Positions 26,007 to 39,200 of a DNA stretch of 64,000 nucleotides are shown piece after piece (the first letter of the stretch is position 1; each line of letters begins with the position of its first letter). The notes beneath the pieces are model-generated. The model was not told the origin of the DNA, searched no databases, and was given only the letters and a program-made list of their open reading frames with translations. The DNA is from Brachypodius melanocephalos (Eukaryota; Chordata; Aves; Passeriformes; Pycnonotidae), in assembly GCA_013398615.1 (NCBI GenBank), contig VZSR01001854.1, forward strand, positions 9,846,585 to 9,910,584, given 5' to 3'. Made by a program: the position numbers and the translations under genes.

Positions 26007-26786
26007 CATTTGTTGATTTGGTTTTGTTGATTTTGTTGATTGGTACCTTTTTTTAAATTAATTTAAAACACAACTTTGCAAAAGAGTGATCTTGTTATGG
26101 CTACTTAGAATGTCAACATCAATTTGCAAGATATTTTTTTTCTGTGTCTTTCTTTTTTTAAGTAAAGACATCACCTGTTACTGATTAACTTGGATGTGAC
26201 TCCTGGAAATAAAAAGCCCCATTCACTTTCAGTAAATTCCAGCTTTACAGCATCCCAGTGTCACAGCAGAGTGGTAAAGATGGGTAACCTGTTAGTGAGA
26301 CTGATTTTGTAACTGTTTTTCCATCACTGAAGAAGAGAACTAAAGCAGCTTGTCCACAAAAGACCCACATTCCTTTATGCAGAGTATTTGGGTAGAAGTC
26401 TAAAAAGGTATTGTTGTTCTCCTTTGTGACCTGGGGAATGTGGTGATTCAAGCTCACCTTTGAGTGTTTGGTCAGGATGTTGCAAAATTAGCTGTATCTC
26501 TGTCTATATACAGCTTATAATGGCCTAAAGGTTTTATGTAATGCTTTTGGTGCTGCTCTGTTTTTCTCTTTATCAGTGAGGTCAGACCAGATAGTTTAGA
26601 TACTTTTCTAGTCAATAACCTATAGAAGATAAAATCTGATAATTTTTTTCCACCTGATAGCACTTATGGTTCCATAACTGTCATTTGGTTTTTCAACCAC
26701 AGGCTTGTAAAAACGAAATCAAGTTTTGAAACCTTTCTCATAACAGACTGGCTTGACAATAGATTAATATCAGTGTTTGTCCAATC

Positions 26787-26840
26787 AAATAAAAAAAAAA
26801 AAAAACAAAACCAAAACAAACAAACAAAAGCAAACAAAAC
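26787..26840 (+). repeat. A-rich (CAAA)n-like tract
   Basis: About 15 A are followed by irregular CAAAA and CAAA units. No retroposon body is recognised upstream. Confidence 0.8.
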
Positions 26841-27436
26841 TCAAGATACCCTACTCACTTCAGATGCTTATACAAGATTGTAGTTTGGCTGGTAGTGAAT
26901 TCCCCTGACCATAGTGCAAAGTCTAATTTATAACATCCTGTAAACAATGAGAGTTATCCCACCACTTAAATAATTATGCAAGGCTGAAATTCTTCTAATG
27001 TACTGTGCTTTAAGGTCTCAAATTCTACATCCAGGTCTTTGAAATACAACATAAAAAATACAGAACTCAGTTTCAATTAACATGGAACACAGTCACTTGG
27101 ATCAGGCAGAAGTGGAGTATCAAAACTACACTTCAGGACTGATCACTCAGTCTCTGCTCATTGAGCACCCCTCTGATGGTTATACTCTCTGGATGCTTGC
27201 ACTCCTGTTCCTGGGAACGTGAAGAAAGAAGAGCTCTTGTAAATTTTGTTTGCTGTTTAGTACTTACATTTTTTCTGTTTGTTTTTTTTTTTTTTTTTTC
27301 TTCAGACCAATAGTGGGCCTGATGTGGTCCATGATCTCAGAGCAAATCTATCTCATATAAATAGTGTTGGACCTGGGACACAGATGAAGAACAGTAGTAG
27401 TCACCTTCTTTTAAAACTATTTATTCTTTTTTCTAG

Positions 27437-27548
27437 GTCTTTATGAAAAAAAACTTATCGGGGCCAGAGCGGAGAGAAGAGGATTTGTGGTGAGGGCAAA
27501 ATACTCGGACCAAGAGAAACCTGCAGACTCAAGACATTGCCTTCCACA
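27437..27548 (+). other. Candidate exon 1 (unrecognised; coding or non-coding)
   Basis: The 112-base segment is preceded by a strong acceptor context (TTATTCTTTTTTCTAG) and followed by a GTAAGT donor. It is richer in G, C and CpG than its flanks. One frame is open throughout and encodes 36 residues beginning LYEKKLIGARAERRGF. The other two frames contain stops. I do not recognise the peptide. It could be a coding exon, a non-coding RNA exon or a chance match. In that frame, joining to the candidate at 28695-28774 gives seven more residues and then a stop. Confidence 0.3.
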
Positions 27549-28694
27549 GTAAGTTAAATCCTTTTACTCTGTGTGGAGAGATTTGGCTTTATGACAGGTC
27601 TAAAGGAACCCGACATATTGAAAGTATCTAAATGAAGGTATGAAAGAATAAGGTTGCTATCCATACATATACAGAGTGTAATTCAGACTGAGAGAGATAA
27701 TTAATTGAACAAAAATATGGTCAGCATCACAACAGATGAGTGAGAAAAAAAGTAATTCTGAAAAATTAGAGACAGTTTCTGTGATCTAAATATCAATGGT
27801 TTAGGGTTGTCTTCCAAGAGGGAAATAACCAATGCTAAACATTTTAAAGAAGGAGTTCAGTTTCTTTTGTTTGCTTGTAAAAAAAAATATTTACCTGGAG
27901 AATACTATGTAATTAAAAAACTTATTTCACTGTGATTCAAAGTAAATGTTTCACGAAAACCTTCTATTTTAAGTAGCATAACAGGAAGATTCATCCATAG
28001 AATCCTAATTGGAGTGACTCAAGTTTAAATGAAATAAAATTGAACTTTTTTTATGTCTTCTGCACACAAAAAATATATAAAGAATATTTTTAAAGCTACA
28101 TTCCATGGTCTAGAACATGCGAGGATTAAATTTTCTTGTGCAAACTTAATGTGCTCTTTTAAATACATTGTACAATAATAAATAGGTTTTAATTATATGG
28201 CTACAGAATATATTTCTCTACAGAAAATCAGTCAGATACCATTCATAGGGTATAGTAGGCTAACTTCTGGAGTAGCTGTTCAACACTGCTTTTCTTCAGT
28301 TCCCCTGCTATTTAAACACCATTTTGAATAAAGAATATGTAATTGTGTGTTGGAGTCTTATGTCTCACAGTAATACTTTCACCATTCATCTTCCTTTCCC
28401 CCCTCACTTCCCTCTTCTTCCCCCTTTCCCCCTTTTTCCCTTCCCTACACTCCTGTTTCCTCTTTTCCCTTTTTTCCTTGCTTTTTTTTTTCCTCTTTTT
28501 TCTTTTTTTTTTCTTATTTTTCTTGATTTCACTTACTAACACTAAAGAATTTATACTGCTGCTATTCTGAGGTGTGCTGGTTTTGAAACCAGTTCCTAGA
28601 AAAGATGAATTGAAGCTCAGATGTACTAATGAGAAAAATCTATAAATATTTTTTTCTATTGGTGTATCTTTCCTTCTCTCTTCCCTTGTTTCAG
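27549..28694. other. AT-rich interval between two candidate exons, with a polypyrimidine tract
   Basis: If the two flanking segments are exons, this is an intron of 1146 bases that starts GTAAGT and ends TTGTTTCAG. It contains the polypyrimidine tract at 28390-28525. Confidence 0.35.
28390..28525 (+). repeat. Long polypyrimidine (C/T) tract
   Basis: About 135 bases are almost all C and T, with C-rich blocks first and T-rich blocks later. Only a few A and G interrupt it. Such tracts can form triplex DNA. Open frames on both strands here are low-complexity artefacts. Confidence 0.9.
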
Positions 28695-28774
28695 GTATTG
28701 GCATAAAGTGTGGTGACATGGACACTTCCTTGCATTGCCCATGTGCAACCAGGCCACACCTGTGAATGAATTTC
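28695..28774 (+). other. Candidate exon 2 (unrecognised)
   Basis: The 80-base segment follows a long pyrimidine run ending TTGTTTCAG and is followed by a GTAAGG donor. In the phase set by the segment at 27437-27548, it would encode YWHKVW and then a TGA stop at 28714-28716. If both are exons, the second would hold a stop codon and then untranslated sequence. A non-coding transcript is equally possible. Confidence 0.25.
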
Positions 28775-30166
28775 GTAAGGAATCTCTTTCTTTAATCTTG
28801 AAGTACACTTGTGGGCTCTGGGGTGATAGATCATGGGAAACCTTGCCACTAGGGTGATAAGAAATGTGGACATGAAAACGTTAGCATTAATTTCTTTGCC
28901 AAAATGGACTTCTCTTCATGTCTTGTATAAGAAACTTTTAGCAAGTCTAGATTTAAGCTCATGCTGACAAGCTGGAACAACACACCTTTTGCTAACTTTT
29001 TTTTTTTTTTTTTTTTACTTTCTTTATATTTTGGAAGTGTTTACTTCAAGGGTATTCCTTAGGCTTTTAGATTTTACATCAGGTAGAAACAGATCTCAAA
29101 TTCCTGTGAGGAATAGATGCCTAAATTCTTACTATCTTCAGCGATGAAACAGAAACTAGGGACAGTATTCTACAATTTTATTTAGTCATCAGAATTGACA
29201 CTCTCTCAGTTTAGGATCTATACTTTTTTAATAGAAATGCATAAAAGTTCAAGGAATTATATAGTTGAAAAAGGGATTTAGCATGCAATTATGGTGAGAT
29301 TTTTGTAATAAAAGGTTGAACAATTTTGGTCAGGTAATACTGTCAAAAAGTGTGTTTCTGTAAATGTCAGCTCAATTATTAAGAACTTTTGATCTTATTT
29401 TTAGAAAGAAGACAGTCACCCCTGCCTCTGCTGCCTTCTGTTTTTCTGTTCACATTTTTCTCTCTGATATTCTGTACTTAAAGCAACTTAGAAGAATTAT
29501 GCCAACATCAAAAATCTCAAAAGGATATGATAAAGGTTATTATATAAAGTAACCATTATATTACTCAAAAATTCCAGCACAGTAATAAATCACTAATACA
29601 AAAGAGTTAACTGAATCAATGGTTTTATTCATATGAGTAAGCATTAGGAGACAAGTGCACAGAATAAGAATTTAAGTATTCCAGAGAGGGCTTTAACGCA
29701 GAGATGTTTTGCTTCAAGAGGAATTGGTTCTGTAACTGCTCCTAGTGAGTAAGTGACACAACCTTACAGATATTAGGGTGTAACTCTTCCTAAAACTCAG
29801 GTGAAAAAAACCTTTCTCTTTCATCAATGAAATGGTGAATAATTAGTGTAGTGATATGTAATTTTTAAAATCTATTTTAGAAATACAGTGAGAACTATAA
29901 AAAGAAACTTTCTGTCTCAGAAATGGTTTTCAATAAGTTTTTAACTTATAAAATATCAAAAGCACTAAGGCTTTCAGGTGCCTAAATTCCTATGGGTTTC
30001 AAACAGCAACAAAAGAGAAATTGGAGCTGAGATTGATTCATCTAGCCTTGTCCTAGGTATCCATAATAAAAGCATCTGAGCAAGTCTTCTGAGATCCTTT
30101 TAAATAACCAGTAGGGAAAGCTAATAATTTTTGGTATGCAGAGCTGGTTCCAATCATTCTTCATTT
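28775..30166. other. AT-rich unique sequence
   Basis: No gene is supported. A poly(T) run lies at about 28999-29017. Confidence 0.55.
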
Positions 30167-30410
30167 AGAATCATGAAGATTGGAAACACCCTTCAGAAGT
30201 CAAACACTCTGCTCAGAACAGATCTAATTAGATAAGGTTGCTCAAGGCTGTGCACAGATCAGTCTCCAAAGGCTGAGATTGCGCCACTGCTCTAAGCAAC
30301 GTGTTCCTGTATTCCAACACCTTAAAATAGCTGTTTTCTAATACCTAATCAGAATTTCTGATGTTTGAACTTGTGCCTTTTTGGCTCTCGTTCTGTTACT
30401 GTGACTCGTT
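30167..30410 (-). mobile_element. CR1 3' end, minus strand
   Basis: In plus coordinates the segment follows the reverse complement of a CR1 3' end. It starts AGAATCATGAAGATTGGAAA, then 'aaggttgctcaaggctgtg' near 30234, 'cgtgttcctgtattcc' near 30300, and 'taatacctaatcagaatttc' near 30339. It is moderately diverged and 5'-truncated near 30410. Only 3' sequence remains. Confidence 0.7.
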
Positions 30411-30900
30411 GTGTTGATCCCAGCAGTTGGTGCTTGCTGCAAGGTACAGAAAGGATCCCACAGCCAAAGCTCTGACTGCCACACCAGGCACACACAGACA
30501 GTTGTTCACCTGCTGGATGAGACCACTTCTGCTCTGGTCTTTTGCCTTAGTGACAGGACACAACATGGGCCCTACATGCCTTTTTTCCTTGCCCTCAGAG
30601 ATTTGTGGTTGTTCTCAATATGTTTTGTGCTACCCCCAATAGTACCAACTGTGCTCAAATGGAAAAGCAACACAACTCAGAGGCAGACAAGCCTCAGTAG
30701 TCTCTCTGGAGGATCCTGGAACGTAGCCCTGGCAAAGCAATGGACCTGAGAGGCTAGCTTGGGTTAAGCCACCAGACTGCTGCCTGGGTCCCCACAGGTG
30801 GGATTCTTCGGTAGGTATAACTTGCCTGTTCTCTTTTGTGTAGACAAAAGCTTTAAGTGGAGTCAGCTCTGATAAACCCCTTTACAGGTCTTGTTTGTCC
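30411..30900. other. Richer unique segment next to a CR1 end
   Basis: This stretch is richer in G and C and has open frames of 112 and 71 codons on the plus strand. Neither shows a recognisable domain. It might be the 5' continuation of the minus-strand CR1, decayed beyond recognition, or unrelated unique sequence. Confidence 0.35.
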
Positions 30901-32345
30901 TCACCAGCACCCAGGGAAATGAAACTATTCTAAGACTGTAGATCTGTAAATGAAACAAGAACATTTTTTAGGCCCTCCACCCCTAGTGTGACCACAACCA
31001 CCAGCTCTCTTTCATCTCTCATTTTTCATGACTCAGGTTCTTGCCCAGTCATGTTTCACCAAAGATGGCAGTCAATGAAAGAAGCTGTTTCCCCAGTGTA
31101 CTCTCACAGCAGATTATTTGAAAGGTTATCTCGGAGCTGGCAGAAGATATGCATCCTTCTGGGATAACAGCTAAGGGTCATGTTATTTGCCTAGAGGGTA
31201 TCTGGAATACTTGAATGCAAAGCAAATACTTGGGTAGTGGCTCAATAAATCCTGGTTCTCCTCTGGAAATTCCTGTTCAAAATTCTTCAGTGAAGATCCT
31301 TCACACATTATGCTCAGTATTAGTTCATTCTCTGTATGAGATACCTCTGTTTTCTTCTGAGGAGTGAAGTAATCTAAAATTGTGCTTTGAAGTATATTTG
31401 CCCATTCAACTCCCATTAACTCACCATTTGAAAGAATGAAATCTTAAATTTACACAGCCTGTAATACATCACAAGTTATGTACTGTGAGAGCAGTAGGCA
31501 TTTTCAAAAGGGTTGCAAAGTGTAAAATTCTCTAATCCTATTGATGTTTAATGGATGTTTAGCATCAAAAAATCTCTGTCAAAACAGGATTTAAATAAAC
31601 TTGCTTGGTTCTATCATGTGTTTGAAGTTATTGAGTTGTTAGTAGCATTTCATCATCATAAACTAAATTTCTTCTAAGATTAAAGGTGATGAGTTCCATT
31701 ACCTTTTGTTGTTAAGTAAGTATCCTCAACTGGACTATATGGGCAATAAATACCAAAACAAGATTTTTATCCATATTTATGTTCACTTCTAAAATGAGCT
31801 TTGTCCTCCTCTTTTTACAACTCTGTTCTTCTCTTGTTAATAGTAATGTGTTTATAAATCCAGGTATGTTACATATATTGCATGGAAGCATATTTTCCTG
31901 AAGGAAAGATATTACTGAGTAGAGATCATACCAGCATGAGCTATGCAAATGAAGATGTGATAGTAAGTTCAACCTTACTGAAAAGAAATTTGACATGTAT
32001 TGTGTAAATCAAAAGGACTTACAGTATTACTTCGGCAGAAACAGAAGTCTTTGGTATGTCAATGCAACAACTTTTTAAATGAAGGTTTATATTTATTTTT
32101 TAATAAAGGAACATGTTTGCTGATCAGCAAACTCAAGGGAATGAATTTTCCTCTATTTAAAAGAACTGTAGCTAAAGACAAAAGAAAATCCACACCTCTT
32201 AAAAGTAATAATTTTTGTGGCGCAGGTTTCAATTAGTGCTAGTAAGAAGTGCCTTGAAAAGGCTTAACTGGTAGCAAATTACTTTTCAAAGCTCTCTGAA
32301 GCCTCTAAAGATTCAGTTCGGCTGCTCAAAAAAGCTTTCACCTAC

Positions 32346-32390
32346 TTGTAGATTTTATGGTTGTAGATTGTGTGATTGTAGATATTTGTC
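32346..32390 (+). repeat. Three-copy 15-bp tandem repeat
   Basis: Three consecutive units begin TTGTAGAT at 32346, 32361 and 32376. The remaining bases of each unit have diverged. Confidence 0.75.
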
Positions 32391-34363
32391 TCAGTTCTGC
32401 TAATGTGGCTTAAATGATTAAACAGAAGTTTAGTTTGGATTTTAACCTCTGTGGGCTTCTGCTATTGATGATATATAGAATCAAAGGGGAAAAGGATCAG
32501 TGGCCTGTCTCCTCCAACCAGGTTAGAAAACTATCTAAAACCTACTCAGAAGAAATGAGAAGAGATTCCTTAGGCTAACAGCAACTGGAGGGAAAATGTG
32601 ATTTTTTTTTTTTGATGTGTTGCAGTGTCTTGGGGCATTGCATGTTAGGATAAAGACATGGACTGGCTTATATGCTAGCTATTTAAGTAAACTGTGAAAC
32701 ACATATGCACAGGTCACAAAACCGAATATAAAGTACCTACTGAAAATTCAGAAAGAGAGGAACAGAAAAAAGACCCAATACTATTTTTCAGCTACTTTGA
32801 GGTAATTTAATCAGTAAAACAAAGAAATTATGCACTGTATTATTAGAAAATTAGATAGAAATCTACATATCATCTCAGTAGTTCAAAGTACTTAATAATT
32901 TATTAATGAAGCATGTAATAACTTAAAAAATGCATATAGTCATATTTTACTTTATAGGTTAATGTACTGCATCATAAAAAACTTTCAAAGAATCCGTTAT
33001 CTATCATGTAATATATGAAAAGTCTACACATACAATGATCTCCATTGCATACTCTAACAAGTACTAATGTATTTCATGTCAAAAACCACTTCTGAATGTC
33101 ACCTTATGCTGTAGTATATCCTCATAGCTCAAGTAAAAATGGTGTCAAAAATCCACTTAAGAACATTTCAATAATCTGTTCTGACTTTTGAGCCTTCATG
33201 ATTTAGCAGCAGTTTTAAGGATATGTCAACCTACAGTTCAGTACTTCACAAAGCAGTATGGCTGTCTAGAACCATTTATCTTTTCTTTAATGCAGTCTTA
33301 TTTAAAACTAACTGCAGTGATTTCTTGTCTAGCATTGAAAATACCAAAGAAATTAGCTCACAAGAATATAGGTCTGAAAGGTAAAAGAAGAGTTTGACTG
33401 AAATATACTAGAATTGAGACGTGCCTAGAGAAACAAAAATAAGCTAAAATATTTATTTTCATCTTAATTAGTGATACTTCCCAGACTGAATGTTACCTCT
33501 GATTAGTTTGGGCTATGGGATTAATAGTTTTATCTTTTCCTTATATGCCATCACAACTCAAAGGTTAATTCATGTTTGGTCAGAAAAAAACAAATGTCCC
33601 CACAGAAATAAGTCTCTTGTAAAGTCTTCTAGAAATGAGTTTTTAACTTCTGTTTTGCAACCTTACCCATAAGAGTTTCTACAGAAGTGTGTTGCTACAT
33701 TCTTGGCAAACTGAATTAGTTTCTAAAGATGGTGTTTCTCCTCTTGAATGTATTAAAGAATAGCTTTTAAGCAATATAAACAAGAACAAATTAAATTAAG
33801 AATTAGAATGAATTAGATTAAATGGTGCATAATTTTTGACACTGAACTAGGTAATTGCCTGAATATCAGTGATAGTGTATTTGTTGTAGGTTGTGATTCA
33901 GAATAAGGAGAAGCTGTTTCTTCATTTGGAGTCTGTGCTAGATAGTGATAGCAAAACACTGAGAAGCATAGGGGAGAAAAGGGCAGCTGATGCTGCAAAA
34001 ATCTGTTAAATTGCAATTTAAAATACACAAATGTTTATTATACAGCTGTGCCATGGGATTCACAACTGTTACACAAATGGTATAAAGAAGCTGTAATGTT
34101 AGGATTTATGTAGTAACTAGCAATTTCAACTTAAAACAAAGGCCATACTGGATTAAAACCTGCCATTTACAAAATCTTGTGACTTGGTTAAAAGAAAGGG
34201 GTTGAGAGTTGGCTAGGAAGTCAGTTTAATAATAACCCTATTCTGTTATTCCAGCTCTGCTAAATATTCTACATAGTAAATATGCCAGGCCAGGGAAATA
34301 CCCTCACCTATTACTTTTCTTCTGGAGATATGCAAATCTAAAATGGCTACCAAAGAACAAGAA

Positions 34364-34399
<36 letters not shown>
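34364..34399 (+). repeat. T7 followed by A29
   Basis: Seven T are followed by 29 A, then GG. No retroposon body is recognised upstream. Confidence 0.9.
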
Positions 34400-34401
<2 letters not shown>

Positions 34402-36175
34402 AATGTGAGGGTTTTGATGGTTTTATATTTTAAAGCTACCTAAAACATGAATGTTTACAAGAACTGTTTATGATTATGAATTCTGACAACTTCTTTGACA
34501 GCAGACGTTATGAACTTTTATTTCTCACACTCCTACCCATTGATTCATCACTGCCATGATCACTACCAAGTGTCTCAGTGCTGAACTCCTACAGAGTTAG
34601 ATGATAAGTATTCTGTCTTTCACCAATGGTAAGTTTTCCCCTAGACTTGACTTTCTAAGACAGAAACCAAACAGAATTCAGCCCTGAAGCAGTGGTCATT
34701 TTAGTCTCCAGGACAGTAGCATTGTTTTAATGGTAGCTAGAAACATCCAAGTGTGTATTTTGAGTAAAGGCAAATGAGCTTCGTGAAATGATTGTGTTTA
34801 ACTGAAGAAAGATTCTCTTGGGTCCGGTTGCTGAGGGTTCCTTTAAGACTGGACAAGTACAAAATTAACAGTAAAAATTTGGCTGTTCAGTTATCTGGCA
34901 GGGGGTGAATGATACTGGAAATGTGAAAGGATGTGCTGTGCTGCTCGTGTGTGAAGGCTGATGGCTGGAGATGGAGGAGAGCATGTCTGATGCAGGAAAA
35001 AAAATGGTGGGCAACAGATATTTGGGAAAAGACAAAAGGATGTTTTACGGGATTAAACCAGCATCAGATTGCAGTGGAGGGCAAGAGATTGAGTTGAGTA
35101 GATACGGAAGTTTATACTGTCAGTTACTACAATGCCAAAGCAAATAGAGTCCATCACATGATTTTGCAGCTGAACTTTTTTCTGTTGAGAGGACATCAAT
35201 AATATTGTGTATGCTGTGATGCTATCTTTATGATAAATCAGTCATAATAAAACTGCATTCATTGCATCTCTTGAATTATTTGTGTGTTTACTGTGCATAG
35301 ACCTTCCTCAGAGTTGTTTTGAGTGGTGAAAAATCTCACTAATACCTTTAGTCACAATTATGTACTTTCTTAGCAAAATTTTAAGTTTGCAGCAAAAGGT
35401 TTTTGTCTTTGTATTATGAATGTGATTTTCTTCCTCCTAGTCTAGACTATCACCTTGAATTCATTTTTGCTGTTTTATGTAGACTTCTCATATTATGAAA
35501 GACATGCTTGGGGATGTGTAGATTACATGGCTGATCTCATACTTGGCCATAAGATAGTAACAAGTCTTAATTAATTTGCCTGAGCTTTCTATTGACATTG
35601 GTTTTGTCATACAATACAAAAAATATGACTTGTAATAATGTGTGATGTTTAAACTTTCACTAGGCTTTGTCTCAACTAGTATTTAAATCAGTACCTGTTC
35701 CAATGTCTTTGTGTTTATTACTAATTTATTTAGTAAAGAACAATGTCAAAATATAGTAATTGCTGCCTCATTACATATCTTTCACGTGTGTAGACGTTTA
35801 AAGAGGGCCAGTTTCATAACACTGAAATAAAGATACTGGAGCTTTTTTCAAACTCCCTTTAAGCATAGTGCTTTTTTTGTGTCACGAAATGTTAACACGA
35901 TTAACCAGAGCATTCAGACTGAATATTTATCTGATCTGCAGAAAACCTAAAATCCCAAGTTTCTGTGGAAAATTAAGGATGATGAAAATAATAGCAAAAT
36001 GAGTTTGAGAGTTAAAATTAAGTAGCTCATCACAACTATTTCTCCAGGAGTTATGTGAAAAGTAGAGGCCATTGATATCAGGTTGAGATCAGTAGAGTTA
36101 AATAACTAACTTTAAAGTATCTGTCAGCAGCTGTGACTATCCTATCCAACTAATACCTATAATAATTCTATCCTA

Positions 36176-36275
36176 NNNNNNNNNNNNNNNNNNNNNNNNN
36201 NNNNNNNNNNNNNNNNNNNNNNNNNNNNNNNNNNNNNNNNNNNNNNNNNNNNNNNNNNNNNNNNNNNNNNNNNNN
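36176..36275. other. Assembly gap of 100 N
   Basis: Exactly 100 N, so true length is unknown. Confidence 0.99.
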
Positions 36276-39200
36276 TAGTATGAATTTTGTTCCTGTCAGG
36301 TTACAGATTATTTTTAAGTGAAGCACAACTTAATTTTATGGACAGTTTGCTGAAATTTATTTAATGCCTCAGTAAAGCAATTTATAATTCTGATGAACTA
36401 TGAAGTACTTGATTATTCTATATTACCATCTTTCATTTGTTTAAATGAGAGTTCTGTTGGCAATTTAAACCACTGAGAGAGAAAATTTTGTCTTGGACTG
36501 GACATGTTGTTGTTTGTCATTGAATATATGTACTGTCTTCTGAAACAAGTACCTGCTAAATTGTGAGAGGCAAGATAGGAACAGATGGAGTTGAATGACA
36601 TAAAAATATTAAATATTGTAAAAAAGTAGATAAGCTTTTAGTTACCAGGAGAAAAAATAGATTTAAGATTTAATCCACATGACAGTTTCCGAATATAAAA
36701 TAAATTTGATACACAGTTGCATTTAAATAAAGTAAAAAAAAAAAAAAAAAGAGATTTCTATGATAGATAAAAAACTATAAGATCTCTTCGTATACGTTTA
36801 CCAAGCTGTGTTATGGAGTCTGACTTTGAGATCCCAGGCCATGGCTTGGATTATTGCATTATTTTAGTCTCCAAACCAAGGTTGCTAGCACTCCTATTCA
36901 GTCTTGTTATTTGTGTCTTCAAGAAACACAGATCCTTCACATGCCATCATTATTGTGGCTTTTCTGTTCTCCTGTTTTCAGTATTGGCTCTCTAAGAAGA
37001 TTTCAGGCAGAATATCTCAGACAGTTCTGTGCTATTTACAGTTCCTCGCTGCTGTAAAGGACCCAAGCAACCATACACCTGCTCAGGCAGTTTTTTAAAG
37101 TGAATCATAATGCAGAAAATAATACTTGTACATCCAAAATCCATACTATTGAAGCTAGAAAGACATTGCACAACTGATGAACATGTAGTGAAAAGGAGCT
37201 GATGAATACAAGACAGAGTTAAGAAATTGTTATATTGTGAGCTTTATTCTAAAGGCAGGTTGGAGGAATGCTCTTTTTTTCCCAAACACTGTAAACTTTT
37301 GTTGAAAACAGCTAGGCAAAAAAACAGATTCACTTTATTCCTTGTAACTCAGCCAGTGCATTGTAAGAGGTACATCGTGCAAAACTCTCTTCCTATTACA
37401 TTGTATTTTAATTTTTTCTCATGTACACCAAGTCTTTAATTTTCAGTATTCTATCTGCTTTTCTGAGAATAGTGACAGTTAACAGAGACATCTGTTAATT
37501 CAAAATACAAATATTTAAAATTAAATATCTTCTAAAGTAATTAATGTTTTATATCATGTATATTAAATCCACAAGAATTTATCTTTTCTTCTTTTTTTTG
37601 TTTTGTTTCAGAGGACAACTTGTTTACCAATATTTGAACTCTAATTTTCATAGAATTATGGAAAAGAAAGAAAAAAAGTAATTATAGGACACATTGTATA
37701 CCTTTACTATTCAAAGAAGAATTAATGTTTGTCTTTCTTTTCACATTGTACCTTGAAATAAATATGTAGCAGGAAAACAAGCTATATTCCAGAATAAATG
37801 TACCTTTTAATTTTAATAAGATGCAAATAATGTCCTTGTTTATGTAGTCATTTTTTCCTGTCTTTTACCTAAAGCTATTTTCTTTAAAAAATAGTTCTAT
37901 TGAGTTTATAAGTTTCTTGCAGCAAGAAGTTAAAGCTCTGTGACTGCATCCTTATGGCTCACGGTTAGTTATTTGGGTGTTAGTGGATGCAATGTATTCT
38001 CTTGCTGCTTCTGCATGGCATAAGAAGTTTCAGTGTATAATAGGATCATAAATAACTTTCTTGTCAGCCAGACAGAACAAGAAACTAATACCTGTGATTA
38101 AAACTTGCCTAGTTAAAGTGAAATGTAGCATCAGAAATCTTGCCCTCAAGGTAGGTGGCCTTTCTAGTGAAGAAATATAAAAAGAATTAACTCAAACACA
38201 GTTAGAGCCAGCATAACTTTTTTCCTGCTAACTGCCATGCTCTCCAAACTGTGCTTTCTGGACCTAATTTGTCTCTCCGATCAGTCACATTTCTCATTTA
38301 ATTCCATGATTTTCACTATGGTTTCTTTTTAAAGAAAATATTGAAGAAAAAAAATCTAAGATATCAGAAAAAAAGTGCTTTCCCTCTTCTATTCCCTCTT
38401 TGACAATTTTCTGCAGTAGTTCATAATCTAAACCTCTTACTTTCTGAGAAAATTCTCTCTGATTTTTCTCAGTTCTTCCTCAGCTTCTTGTCAGTCAATG
38501 ACACCACAATCATCAAAACAGACATTGTTATTCTGTTGTTAAATGATTGTAGAGCAGGGCAGTGACCCTTGCAATGTTTGTATGGCCTCAAACAGGACGG
38601 GAGACTTGGAGAGCTGCTGTGGTTCAAATGTCACGGGGCTTTCTTACAGCAGAGGGCCACGGCTGCTGCTTGCCTTGACTTCTCAGTGAACCCGAGTGCT
38701 TCCTTGTTTCTGGAGGAAAACTCATCAGTTTGCCTTGTAAACAAAATCTCTTTAGCTTCATCTCCTACTTCTTCTCAATAAAGCAATTCTGAGATATTGT
38801 GTAGGACATGAGGCCAACCTTAATTAGCTTTGACAACAGCTTCTGTGTAATTTATGTGTCAGAGTGGGAAACATAGAGATGCTGGGTGCCTTGAGCAAGT
38901 TTTTTTCCAATGCAATCAATTAATCAATGGCTTAAAACAAAAAGAAAATTAAAAAAAAAACCCAAACCAACAAAAAACAGCAAAAAAGAAGATAAATCAA
39001 AGACACAAATATTTAATGGTGCGATTTTTTAAATCAGAAGAGATATCAGTGAAGAATCACCCTCAAAAGTCTAAGATAAATGATGAATCTTCACCCTGCC
39101 TCAGATTAAATTCTTAAAAGCCCATTACTCTGTCACCTGTGCTGACTCTATAAACTGCCAAGATGTCTAAGGCTTTAGGTTATCTTACTGTAAATTTGCC

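Larger units (their letters stand above)
21724..27436. other. AT-rich unique sequence without supported genes
   Basis: No reading frame here has a recognisable domain. Low-complexity tracts include poly(T) at about 25980-26006 and an A-rich CAAA tract at 26787-26840, plus poly(T) near 27279-27299. A slightly richer patch at 24090-24390 has no firm signal. Confidence 0.6.

Noticed and set aside
28312..28725. 137-codon Lys/Glu-rich minus-strand frame
   Set aside because: It is the reverse of the polypyrimidine tract; the Lys/Glu/Arg composition follows from A/G-rich codons.
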